DNA of 10,038 nucleotides from NCBI GenBank assembly GCA_011322005.1, contig DROE01000312.1, forward strand, positions 1-10,038, in the 5' to 3' direction. Numbering within the stretch: the stretch's first letter is position 1; every line of letters starts with the position of its first letter. Made by a program: the position numbers and the translations under genes. The notes below the pieces were generated by a model. That model ran no database searches and was not told the origin of the DNA. It saw only the letters and a program-made list of their open reading frames with translations. Source of the DNA: Devosia sp. (lineage in GTDB: Bacteria > Pseudomonadota > Alphaproteobacteria > Rhizobiales > Devosiaceae). Of the stretch, positions 1 to 6,732 are shown one piece after another.

Positions 1-134
1 AGAGATACTTCAACAAGCTCAAACACTTCCGCCGTATCGCCACCCGTTTCGAAAAACTCGCGGTCACATTCCTCTCAGCCGTCGCACTCGCATCCGCAAG
101 ACTTTGGACAAGAGCTTATGAGTCCACAACCTAG
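1..134 (+). mobile_element. Right end of an IS5-type insertion sequence
   Basis: This is the transposase tail plus its presumed terminal repeat. The last bases, TATGAGTCCACAACCTAG, run into the palindrome CTAG at 131-134. IS5-superfamily elements commonly insert at short TA-centred targets (TA, or YTAR such as CTAG), so the chromosome junction is probably within 131-134. The left end is outside the window, so neither the inverted repeat nor the target duplication can be confirmed. Confidence 0.6.
3..134 (+). CDS. IS5-family transposase, C-terminal fragment (gene enters from outside the window)
   Basis: Reading frame 3 is open from the window edge to a TAG at 132-134 and gives 43 residues. 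It begins RYFNKLKHFRRIATRFEKLA and ends with RLWTRAYESTT. The pattern RYFNKLKHFR.IATR.EKLA...L....LAS.R.W.R.YEST is the usual carboxy end of short IS5-superfamily (IS427-like) DDE transposases, recognised from memory of the family. The final catalytic glutamate region would lie just upstream, outside the window, so intactness cannot be judged. The stop codon overlaps the stop of the convergent secreted-protein gene by two bases. In this IS group the end of the transposase gene often lies inside or next to the terminal inverted repeat, so the right end of the element probably lies at about 131-134 (inference). The frame is too short to stand alone statistically; the call rests on motif recognition. 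Confidence 0.8.
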   Translation, partial: RYFNKLKHFRRIATRFEKLAVTFLSAVALASARLWTRAYESTT

Positions 135-658
135 TCGCGGTCGAAGGGGATATCGGCGGTTATCTTGGAGCCGTCTTCGTTGGTCACCTCGAAGTCGACA
201 CTGATCTTGTCGCCGATAAGGCCGAAGCCGGCGCGCACCCGCGAGGTACCTCCTTCGTCGTCGGTGGCCTGCAGGTTGAAGATCACGTTTGAACCGCGCC
301 GGTTGCCGATGGCTACTCCCTTGAAGCTTGTATTTGACGTCATGATTGCTTCATAGCGATTGGCAGAGGAGATATAGGCCATGGTTCCGGCCATGGACAG
401 GGTGGTGCCGGCCATGGCGCAGCGCCCGCTGAAGTTAATTTTTTCGGCGGTGGAGCGGGTGACATTCAGCCGGCACCTTACCGATTCACCGGGCTGGCCG
501 GCATTGACCAGAGTGCCGGTACCCCGCCAGTTCCCCACATAGGACTGAATGAGTTCCAGATCCGCTGGTGCCGCAAGGGCGGGAGTGGCAGCGGACAGGC
601 TGGATACGGCGAGGGCTGCCGCAACAACCAGGTTGCGGATAGTCATTGTCTTCATCAT
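131..658 (-). CDS. Secreted protein of unknown function, 175 aa, second gene of the exporter operon
   Basis: The protein starts MMKTMTIRN, followed by a hydrophobic stretch (residues 10-25) and an ALA-A cleavage context near residue 29-30, which is a Sec signal peptide. The mature part (about 145 residues) is predicted periplasmic or extracellular. It begins PADLELIQSYVGNWRGTGTL and has two cysteines (C62, C80) that could form a disulfide. The YVGNWRGTGTL opening and alternating hydrophobic strands suggest a small beta-rich, perhaps lipocalin-like barrel (inference). I recall similar unnamed proteins in Rhizobiales but no known function. The first ATG (658) is chosen because GGAGG lies 9 bases upstream; ATGs at 655 and 646 are alternatives. 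The start overlaps the exporter's stop as ATGA, so translation is likely coupled. The last residues (IPFDRD) look close to a natural end, but the stop falls exactly at the insertion-sequence junction. Confidence 0.85.
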   Translation of the reverse strand: MMKTMTIRNLVVAAALAVSSLSAATPALAAPADLELIQSYVGNWRGTGTLVNAGQPGESVRCRLNVTRSTAEKINFSGRCAMAGTTLSMAGTMAYISSANRYEAIMTSNTSFKGVAIGNRRGSNVIFNLQATDDEGGTSRVRAGFGLIGDKISVDFEVTNEDGSKITADIPFDRD

Positions 659-2901
659 TTTTTAAGGCCTCCAAGAGAGTTAAAGAAGCGCCCCCCGGCG
701 AGAAGCATTGCGGGGAGAACAATCAAATCGCCCAGCAAAGCAAGCAGGAGCGTGAGCACCGTTAGTGTCCCAAATAAGGCAACCTGCGGCAGGGCAGAAA
801 ACACAACGATAAAAGTGCCCGCACACAAAATAAATGTGGTTGCAATCAGGGCCGGTCCCACGCGGTCAAGAGCGCGGTGGACCGCAGGAACATGTTCAAG
901 ACCATTGTCACGGGCCCGTTTGTAGTTGGCAAGAAAGTGAATGGTGTCATCTACAGCAATGCCAAAGGCGATGGTGAGCGCGATAACCGTGGTCAACTGC
1001 AGGCCCGCCCCCGAAACCCACAGATAAAGTTCCGTGCCAAGAATGGGCAGAATGTTGGGGACAAAGGAAATCAAAGCAATTTCCCACGAGCGGAAGGCAA
1101 ACCCGATTACGAATATGGAAACAAAAACGGCAAGGGTGAGGCCCTGCTGCATGGAGCGAATCATGTCCATGGACGCAAAGGAGGTGAGCACCCGAAAGCC
1201 CGAGACCTGCGCATCCCCCAGACCCGCATCGCGCAATTGCTGGTCTGTTCTGTTCACGAAGTCCCGTAATTCGTCGGACTCGATTATCGTTGGCAGGAAG
1301 CCGGTAACCAGAGCGTTTTTGCCGTCATCGGTGATGAACCTTCGTTTCAGGAAGGGACCCACCGCATTAAATATCTGTGCGCGGGTGAAGCCAGAGTCGG
1401 AATAGTGGCCGAAACTGGCAGCGGATATGACCTTTCCCGCGCCGATATTGGCTTCCAGAATTTCATGAACCTTGACAATCTTTTCGTAGTCGACGTCCGC
1501 GACATCTTCCACGCCAAACTCCAGCGGGATTCGAATATAGATGGGGGAAACCCCACCCACCCCGGTGTCAATTGCTTCGGCGACCTCAAGCGAGCCGGAA
1601 TCGGCGGGCAGAAAATCCTGAAAGGAAAACTGCGGTTCCAGATCCATGTGGGGATAAAACAGCAAGGCCGTGGCGACAACGCCGAACAGGGCCAGAGGCT
1701 TGGTAAAGCGTCCGACCAGTTTTTTTACCACCGGAATCGGGGCGGTGAGGGCAGCGCTGGGCTTGCGCGGGGATTTGAATCCGAGCCTGATTGCCAGTTT
1801 CAGTGCCAGCGGCAAAAAGGTCACCAAGGTGACGTAAGCGACAACCACAGCAATCATGCCGGAAAGTGCGAACTCCTGAATACCCTGGCCCTGGGTCAGG
1901 GCGAGGGAGGCAAAAGCTATCATGGTGGTGATGGACGTCAGCGCACAGGCCGGGCTGACCCGAATCACGGTCTGGCGCACCGCTTCATTGGGCTCCATGC
2001 CGTCCCGCCACAATCGAAGCCAGTGGAAGCAGAAAAACATGCTTTCGGCAAAAGCAATGACCAGCACCAAAGTCGTTACGATGTTGGTCAGGAAGGTGAA
2101 GGAGCCGAACAGCAATATTATCACACCCATGACCCAGACTACCGAGACGAAGGGCGTCAGGGTGGCCAGCACAGCCCCCCAGAAGGTGCGAAAACTGACC
2201 AGAGCGGTCAAAAACCCGATTACAACACCATAGATAGAAAACTTGATCTGATCGTCTATGCTGGCATCCAGCATCTCCGTTTTCCAGATCGGGGAACCGG
2301 TGAGTTCAATGTCGATTTTGTCGGACTGGTAAAAGTCGACCAGTTCGCGCAGAGAGGCGATCATCTCCTTTTCGCCATTCCCCTGTGTCTTCTCCCGATC
2401 GGGGAACATGATCATGACCATTCCGGTCAGGTCCTCAACGATCAGGTTGCGCATGATGGGGTCATTGTTACGCAATTGTGTGAGCTCGCTGGCGACAATC
2501 TGAGGCGTTGCCATGTTCTCGGGTACAGCGGGAAGGGTCTGATTATCATCAGCGGGTTTGCGCAGGGAGAACGGTGAAAGCGTGCCTACTGCAAAGTCCG
2601 TCAACTCAAGGTCAAAGGCCATCTCCCGCAGGGTTTCAATCACCTCCGGGTCGGTCATCTGATCTGACTTTACAAGAATATAGGCATCATTGTCGAAGGT
2701 GCCGAAAGTTGCGTCCAGATCGGCATAGCGGTCGTACATCTCGCCGGAATTCTTATAGACGCGCAACAGGTCTCCATCAACGGATGCCCGGGGGAGAACG
2801 GAAATGCACAGAATTGTGAAGGCCAGCACAATGAGGCCGGACACCTTGGGATATTTCAGCGCAACCAATCCCAGGCGTTCAATACCAAAGCCGATGGACA
2901 A
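655..2901 (-). CDS. RND-superfamily (MMPL/SSD-type, HAE3-like) membrane exporter, 748 aa
   Basis: This is an inner-membrane transporter with the RND duplication. Half one has a TM helix at about 20-37, an extracytoplasmic domain (40-218), then five helices at about 221-240, 243-265, 269-291, 317-337 and 345-369. Half two has a helix at about 401-417, a second domain (420-585) and helices at about 588-604, 608-630, 634-657, 685-703 and 708-734. The helix-10 motif GIAVDDTIHFL (D651, D652) is the expected proton-relay pair. The matching site in helix 4 reads AFAESMFF, with E286 as the only acid. At about 750 residues it fits the hydrophobe/amphiphile exporter-3 and MMPL-like group that moves lipids or hydrophobic molecules, including hopanoid transporter relatives; the substrate cannot be read from sequence. 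The start is TTG: an in-frame TGA lies two codons upstream, GAGGGAG sits 8 bases before it, and the next in-frame Met (54) would remove the first helix. No membrane-fusion or outer-membrane partner is adjacent. Confidence 0.92.
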   Translation of the reverse strand: MSIGFGIERLGLVALKYPKVSGLIVLAFTILCISVLPRASVDGDLLRVYKNSGEMYDRYADLDATFGTFDNDAYILVKSDQMTDPEVIETLREMAFDLELTDFAVGTLSPFSLRKPADDNQTLPAVPENMATPQIVASELTQLRNNDPIMRNLIVEDLTGMVMIMFPDREKTQGNGEKEMIASLRELVDFYQSDKIDIELTGSPIWKTEMLDASIDDQIKFSIYGVVIGFLTALVSFRTFWGAVLATLTPFVSVVWVMGVIILLFGSFTFLTNIVTTLVLVIAFAESMFFCFHWLRLWRDGMEPNEAVRQTVIRVSPACALTSITTMIAFASLALTQGQGIQEFALSGMIAVVVAYVTLVTFLPLALKLAIRLGFKSPRKPSAALTAPIPVVKKLVGRFTKPLALFGVVATALLFYPHMDLEPQFSFQDFLPADSGSLEVAEAIDTGVGGVSPIYIRIPLEFGVEDVADVDYEKIVKVHEILEANIGAGKVISAASFGHYSDSGFTRAQIFNAVGPFLKRRFITDDGKNALVTGFLPTIIESDELRDFVNRTDQQLRDAGLGDAQVSGFRVLTSFASMDMIRSMQQGLTLAVFVSIFVIGFAFRSWEIALISFVPNILPILGTELYLWVSGAGLQLTTVIALTIAFGIAVDDTIHFLANYKRARDNGLEHVPAVHRALDRVGPALIATTFILCAGTFIVVFSALPQVALFGTLTVLTLLLALLGDLIVLPAMLLAGGRFFNSLGGLKK
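668..672 (-). promoter_or_regulatory. Ribosome binding site for the 175-aa secreted protein
   Basis: GGAGG on the minus strand lies within the last codons of the exporter gene, 9 bases before the ATG at 658. It favours the first of three closely spaced ATGs. Confidence 0.6.
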
Positions 2902-2909
2902 GAATCATT

Positions 2910-2916
2910 CTCCCTC
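2910..2916 (-). promoter_or_regulatory. Ribosome binding site that fixes the TTG start of the exporter
   Basis: GAGGGAG on the minus strand ends 8 bases before TTG at 2901. A nearer, out-of-frame ATG at 2908 is only 1 base away, too close to be used from this site, and opens only nine codons. Confidence 0.6.
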
Positions 2917-3000
2917 ACAAATGACGCAGGGATTAGTAATGGCTATGCGCCGGTTCGTCCAGATGTTATCGGTTTTGCAGTTTCCGTTGCGGTGCCCGGC

Positions 3001-3033
3001 CGGGTTTGCGGATGAAACCCGTGTTGGGTTTGC
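3001..3033. repeat. GGGTTT/AAACCC inverted and direct repeat cluster upstream of gyrA
   Basis: CGGGTTT (3001-3007) and AAACCCG (3015-3021) form a perfect 7-bp inverted repeat with a 7-base loop. The same AAACCC (3015-3020) also pairs with GGGTTT (3026-3031) across a 5-base loop, and GGGTTTGC occurs twice (3002-3009 and 3026-3033). The central arm can pair with either outer arm but not both. This could be an operator for a dimeric repressor, a pair of alternative hairpins in a leader RNA, or chance. Confidence 0.45.
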
Positions 3034-3142
3034 AGCAACAGCCGGGGGAGCGCCTTGCGGGCCTCCTCTGCCCAAGAAACGTGGTGTGTCGGCGCGGAAT
3101 CACCTATAAGGACCCACAAGCAATATCGGGACGCCATACCAA

Positions 3143-5929
3143 GTGACAGATACGCCAGAACACGACGGAGCCGAGCCGGGCCCCAGCGACATTCTTCCCA
3201 TCTCCATCTCCGATGAAATGCGCAAATCCTACCTGGATTATGCCATGAGCGTCATTGTTTCGCGGGCCCTGCCCGATGTTCGTGACGGGCTGAAACCGGT
3301 GCACCGGCGCATTCTCTATTCCATGCATGAGAACGGGTATGAGTGGAACAAACCCTATCGCAAATCGGCGCGCGTCGTGGGTGATGTGATCGGCAAATAC
3401 CACCCCCATGGCGACGCGGCGGTTTACATGTCGCTGGTGCGCATGGCCCAGACATTTTCCCTGCGGGTGCCGCTGATTGACGGGCAGGGCAATTTCGGCT
3501 CGGTTGACGGGGATATGCCGGCCGCCATGCGTTACACCGAAGTGCGCATGAAAAAGGTCACGCTATCGCTGCTTGATGATCTTGACAAAGATACGGTGGA
3601 TTTTCGGGAGAATTATGACAATACCGAGTCCGAACCCTCGGTTCTGCCAGCGAGGTTTCCCAACATTCTGGTGAACGGAGCGGGGGGCATTGCCGTTGGC
3701 ATGGCGACCAATATTCCCCCCCACAATCTGGGTGAGGTGGTCAACGCAACGCTGGCGGTGCTGGACAATCCGAATGTTTCCATTGATGAGTTGATCGAAC
3801 TGATGCCGGGCCCCGATTTCCCCACCGGGGGCATCATTCTGGGCCGGGCCGGTATCCGGTCCGCTTATGAAACAGGGCGCGGCTCGGTTCTGATGCGCGG
3901 CAAGGTCGCGATTGAAGAGATCCGCAAGGAACGTGAAGCACTGGTCATAAGTGAAATTCCCTATCAGGTAAACAAGGCTACGTTGATAGAGAAGATTGCC
4001 GAACTGGTGCGCGACAAACGGGTCGAGGGCATCTCTGACATACGCGACGAGAGCGACCGGCACGGCATGCGGGTGGTGGTTGAAATCAAGCGAGAGGCCT
4101 TTGGTGATGTGGTGCTTAATCAGCTTTATCGTTATACGGCCCTGCAAACTTCCTTCGGGTGCAATTTTGTTGCGCTGACCGGGGGCAAGCCCGAGTTGAT
4201 GGGCCTGCGTCAGATTCTGGGCGCGTTTGTCGAGTTCCGCGAAACCGTGGTGACGCGCCGGGCCAAGTTTTTGCTCAACAAGGCGCGCGACCGGGCCCAT
4301 ATTCTTGTCGGTCTGGCGGTGGCGGTTGCCAATGTGGACGAAGTGATCGCCCTTATTCGCAAGGCACCCAATCCGGCAGCGGCCCGCGAGCGGTTGCTGG
4401 CGCGGGACTGGCCGGTGGGGGATGTGGGGCCGCTCATTCGCCTGATTGACGATTTGCGCCACAAGGTCAATTCCGACGGCACGTTCCGCCTGTCCGAGGA
4501 ACAGGCCCGTGCCATTCTTGAGTTGCGCCTGGCCCGCCTCACGGCATTGGGCCGCGACGAAATCGGCGATGAACTGAACGGGCTGGGCGAGCAGATATCA
4601 GACTATCTCGAAATTCTGCGCTCCAAAGAGCGCGTGACCGCAATTGTGCGCGAAGAGCTTGAAGCGGTGCGCGACCAGTTCGCAACACCCCGCCAGACGG
4701 AGATAACCGACTACGCCGCCGACATGGAGGACGAGGACTTTATCGCCCGCGAGGACATGGTGGTGACAGTGTCCCATGGCGGTTATATCAAGCGGGTGCC
4801 GCTCTCCACCTACCGGGCCCAGCGCCGGGGCGGAAAGGGAAGAGCCGGCATGTCCACGCGGGACGAGGATTTTGTCGCCCGCCTGTTTGTGGCCAATACC
4901 CACACGCCGGTTTTGTTTTTTTCTTCGCGCGGCATCGCCTACAAGCTGAAAGTCTGGCGCCTGCCCCAGGCTGCTCCCCAGGCAAGGGGCAAGGCTCTGA
5001 TCAACCTGTTGCCGCTGGAAGAGGGCGAACGCATCACCTCCATAATGCCCCTGCCCGAAGACGAGGACAGATGGAGCGAACTGGACATCATGTTTGCCAC
5101 CACAAGAGGCACGGTGCGCCGCAACTCGCTGGCCGATTTTGCCGAGGTCCGCGCCAACGGCAAGATTGCCATGAAACTGGAGGAAGGCGACGGCATAGTC
5201 GGGGTCGAAACCTGTTCGGTAACCGATGATGTGCTTCTGACAACTTCACTGGGGCAGGCCATTCGGTTTGGAGCCGGTGATGTGCGCTTGTTTGCGGGGC
5301 GCAACTCCATCGGCGTGCGCGGCATCAGGCTGGCCAAGGGAGACCATGTGATTTCCATGGCCATTCTGCGCCAGTTCACCGCCACTCCCGATGAGCGCAC
5401 CGCCTATATCAAGATGAGCCGGGCCATGCGGGGCGAGGTGGAAATGCGGGCCGATGACGTTGATGCCGAGGGTGTTGCCAATGGACTGCCCCCCGAGCGC
5501 TATGCGCAGATGAGTGCGGCCGAGCAGATAGTTCTGGCCATTTCCGAGAGCGGTTTTGGCAAACGTTCCTCGAGCTTTGAATACCGGGTCACCGGGCGTG
5601 GCGGCAAGGGCATCACCGCCATGGCGGTCACCGACAAGACCGGACCGATTGTTGCCTCATTCCCGGTTGAGAACGACGACCAGATCATGCTGGTCACCGA
5701 TGGCGGCAAGCTCATCCGCGTGCCGGTGGAGGGTATTCGTCTGGCCGGACGGGCCACCCAGGGGGTGATTGTGCTTGATACGGCGGAAGGGGAAAGCGTT
5801 GTTTCGGTGGAGCGCATCAGTGAACCCGAAGAAGAAGATGATGATGCCCAAGAGCAAGACTCAGGCCCCAAGGGCGAGGGAAGTGAAACGGACGAGGATC
5901 CCGATGGCCCTGTGGGGGACCCAGAATGA
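3143..5929 (+). CDS. gyrA: DNA gyrase subunit A, complete, 928 aa
   Basis: GyrA is the DNA breakage-reunion subunit of the A2B2 gyrase, which adds negative supercoils using ATP. The conserved opening SYLDYAMSVIVSRALPDVRD is at residues 29-48, the catalytic tyrosine is Y131 in AAMRYTE with R130 beside it, and the winged-helix and tower regions follow to about residue 470. A long helical segment then leads to the C-terminal wrapping domain. The gyrase-specific GyrA box QRRGGKG is at 560-566, which separates it from ParC. A loop near 760-790 and the strongly acidic tail (893-928) fit alphaproteobacterial GyrA; in E. coli the acidic tail tunes supercoiling. In the quinolone region, HGDAAVYM puts Ala92 at E. 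coli S83 and Met96 at E. coli D87. The GTG start is chosen because an in-frame TAA lies at 3107-3109, no ATG intervenes, and length and N-terminus fit. The ribosome site is weak (CGGGA about 11 bases upstream). Confidence 0.98.
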   Translation: MTDTPEHDGAEPGPSDILPISISDEMRKSYLDYAMSVIVSRALPDVRDGLKPVHRRILYSMHENGYEWNKPYRKSARVVGDVIGKYHPHGDAAVYMSLVRMAQTFSLRVPLIDGQGNFGSVDGDMPAAMRYTEVRMKKVTLSLLDDLDKDTVDFRENYDNTESEPSVLPARFPNILVNGAGGIAVGMATNIPPHNLGEVVNATLAVLDNPNVSIDELIELMPGPDFPTGGIILGRAGIRSAYETGRGSVLMRGKVAIEEIRKEREALVISEIPYQVNKATLIEKIAELVRDKRVEGISDIRDESDRHGMRVVVEIKREAFGDVVLNQLYRYTALQTSFGCNFVALTGGKPELMGLRQILGAFVEFRETVVTRRAKFLLNKARDRAHILVGLAVAVANVDEVIALIRKAPNPAAARERLLARDWPVGDVGPLIRLIDDLRHKVNSDGTFRLSEEQARAILELRLARLTALGRDEIGDELNGLGEQISDYLEILRSKERVTAIVREELEAVRDQFATPRQTEITDYAADMEDEDFIAREDMVVTVSHGGYIKRVPLSTYRAQRRGGKGRAGMSTRDEDFVARLFVANTHTPVLFFSSRGIAYKLKVWRLPQAAPQARGKALINLLPLEEGERITSIMPLPEDEDRWSELDIMFATTRGTVRRNSLADFAEVRANGKIAMKLEEGDGIVGVETCSVTDDVLLTTSLGQAIRFGAGDVRLFAGRNSIGVRGIRLAKGDHVISMAILRQFTATPDERTAYIKMSRAMRGEVEMRADDVDAEGVANGLPPERYAQMSAAEQIVLAISESGFGKRSSSFEYRVTGRGGKGITAMAVTDKTGPIVASFPVENDDQIMLVTDGGKLIRVPVEGIRLAGRATQGVIVLDTAEGESVVSVERISEPEEEDDDAQEQDSGPKGEGSETDEDPDGPVGDPE

Positions 5930-5992
5930 AAAGGGGCTTGTTTTTTGTGTGTTTCACTGGTGATCGTTCGACCGCTTAGCTGACCCCGATCC

Positions 5993-5999
5993 GGCGGAG
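5993..5999 (+). promoter_or_regulatory. Ribosome binding site for the LysE-type exporter gene
   Basis: GGCGGAG lies 8 bases before the ATG at 6008. An overlapping ATG at 6000 is out of frame and abuts this site, so 6008 is the better start. The rest of the 78-base gap after gyrA shows no canonical terminator: a T-run at 5941-5946 follows only weak possible stems. Confidence 0.55.
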
Positions 6000-6007
6000 A
6001 TGATTTC

Positions 6008-6628
6008 ATGTTGGACGCGACCACCCTTGTTGCCTTTGCATTTGCCAGTTTTGTGCTGGCCATTGTGCCGGGCCCCAGCGTTACCCTGATTGTCGCAACT
6101 TCGCTGCAACGCGGTGTTCTTGGGGGGATGGCAACGGTTGCGGGTACTTCAATTGGCATTCTAAGCATGGTTTTCGTAGTGGCGTTCGGCTTTGAAACGC
6201 TGCTTGGCTTCATGGGCTGGGCCTTTGACTGGATCAAGATTGCCGGGGCGCTCTATCTGATCTATCTGGGCTTCAATATGCTGCGCTCGTCCGGGAAACT
6301 GGAGGAGAACGTAAAGGTCGCGCCGGAAAGTCTTTTCAGACAGGCGTTGCGGGGTTTTATTGTCATGTGGGCCAACCCCAAGACCCTGCTGTTCTTTGGT
6401 GCGTTCATTCCCCAGTTTGTTTCGTCCGGCGAACCGGCATTTTTGTCCCTCATGCAACTGGGGTTGATATTTTTTGTCGTGGCCACGATTTCAGACAGCA
6501 TTTACGCAGTTTTGGCCGCCTCGCTCGGGCAGGTGTTGAGTGGTGCGCGCGTGCGCATTCTCTCGCGTATTTCAGGAGCGTTTTTGATGCTTGGCGGGGT
6601 ATGGCTGGCAACCCAGCAAAAGGCATAG
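6008..6628 (+). CDS. LysE/RhtB-family amino-acid exporter, 206 aa
   Basis: This is an inner-membrane efflux protein of the LysE translocator family, which exports amino acids or related small metabolites by proton-coupled transport. The length (206) and about six hydrophobic helices match the family. The hallmark VPGPS motif, followed by polar and glycine-rich residues (VTLIVATSLQRG), is at about residues 20-36. The second signature, WANPKTLLFFGAFIPQFV, lies in the middle of the protein at the start of the C-terminal helices. The exact substrate cannot be assigned, because RhtB-like members export homoserine, threonine, cysteine, leucine or others and the sequence does not discriminate. It lies 78 bases after gyrA on the same strand and about 100 bases before coaD, so it may be transcribed with either or alone. 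No regulator of the LysG type is adjacent. Confidence 0.93.
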   Translation: MLDATTLVAFAFASFVLAIVPGPSVTLIVATSLQRGVLGGMATVAGTSIGILSMVFVVAFGFETLLGFMGWAFDWIKIAGALYLIYLGFNMLRSSGKLEENVKVAPESLFRQALRGFIVMWANPKTLLFFGAFIPQFVSSGEPAFLSLMQLGLIFFVVATISDSIYAVLAASLGQVLSGARVRILSRISGAFLMLGGVWLATQQKA

Positions 6629-6629
6629 G

Positions 6630-6660
6630 CGGGGGCCTGGAATTCAGGGGGTTGCCCCCG
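6630..6660. repeat. GC-rich inverted repeat after the LysE-type gene
   Basis: CGGGGGC (6630-6636) and GCCCCCG (6654-6660) form a perfect 7-bp inverted repeat with a 17-base loop. Inside it, GGGGG (6647-6651) can instead pair with CCCCC (6655-6659) across TTG. No T-run follows (AAAGACATT), so this is not a classical intrinsic terminator. It may stall polymerase or protect the 3' end of the upstream mRNA (inference). Confidence 0.4.
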
Positions 6661-6732
6661 AAAGACATTGGTCACTCAACAAGACCTCCATCGGCTTGCA
6701 TCTCTTTTAAAGGCATGACAAAAGCTGAAATC

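Larger units (their letters stand above)
2902..3142. promoter_or_regulatory. Divergent intergenic region between the exporter operon and gyrA
   Basis: This 241-base spacer must hold the promoters for the minus-strand exporter operon and for gyrA. I see no strong sigma-70-like -35/-10 pair. The best -10-like hexamer toward gyrA is TATAAG at 3105-3110, without a matching -35 box. The notable content is the GGGTTT/AAACCC repeat cluster at 3001-3033. Small open frames here have no ribosome binding site or recognisable product. Confidence 0.5.

Noticed and set aside
1405..2577. A 390-codon open frame on the + strand
   Set aside because: It is antisense to the exporter gene. Its composition is low-complexity and polar (many Q, H, G, D), it has no recognisable domain, and it arises from GC-biased codons of the true gene.
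2879..2908. Nine-codon ATG frame overlapping the exporter start
   Set aside because: The ribosome site is only 1 base away from it but ideally spaced for the TTG at 2901, and nothing suggests an attenuating leader peptide.
3563..4462. A 299-codon open frame on the minus strand
   Set aside because: It is antisense to the highly conserved gyrA breakage-reunion domain, with no ribosome site or family motif.
3143..5929. Topoisomerase IV subunit A (ParC) instead of GyrA
   Set aside because: The intact GyrA box QRRGGKG at 560-566, the complete wrapping domain, the acidic tail and the coaD/queA/tgt neighbourhood all indicate gyrase.
5930..5960. Intrinsic terminator after gyrA
   Set aside because: There is a T-run, but the preceding sequence forms only short, gapped stems, so it was not called.
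6367..6732. N-terminal extension of CoaD by about 120 residues
   Set aside because: The extension lies in another frame of the LysE-type gene and of the intergenic hairpin. CoaD normally begins just before the FYPGSFDP motif.
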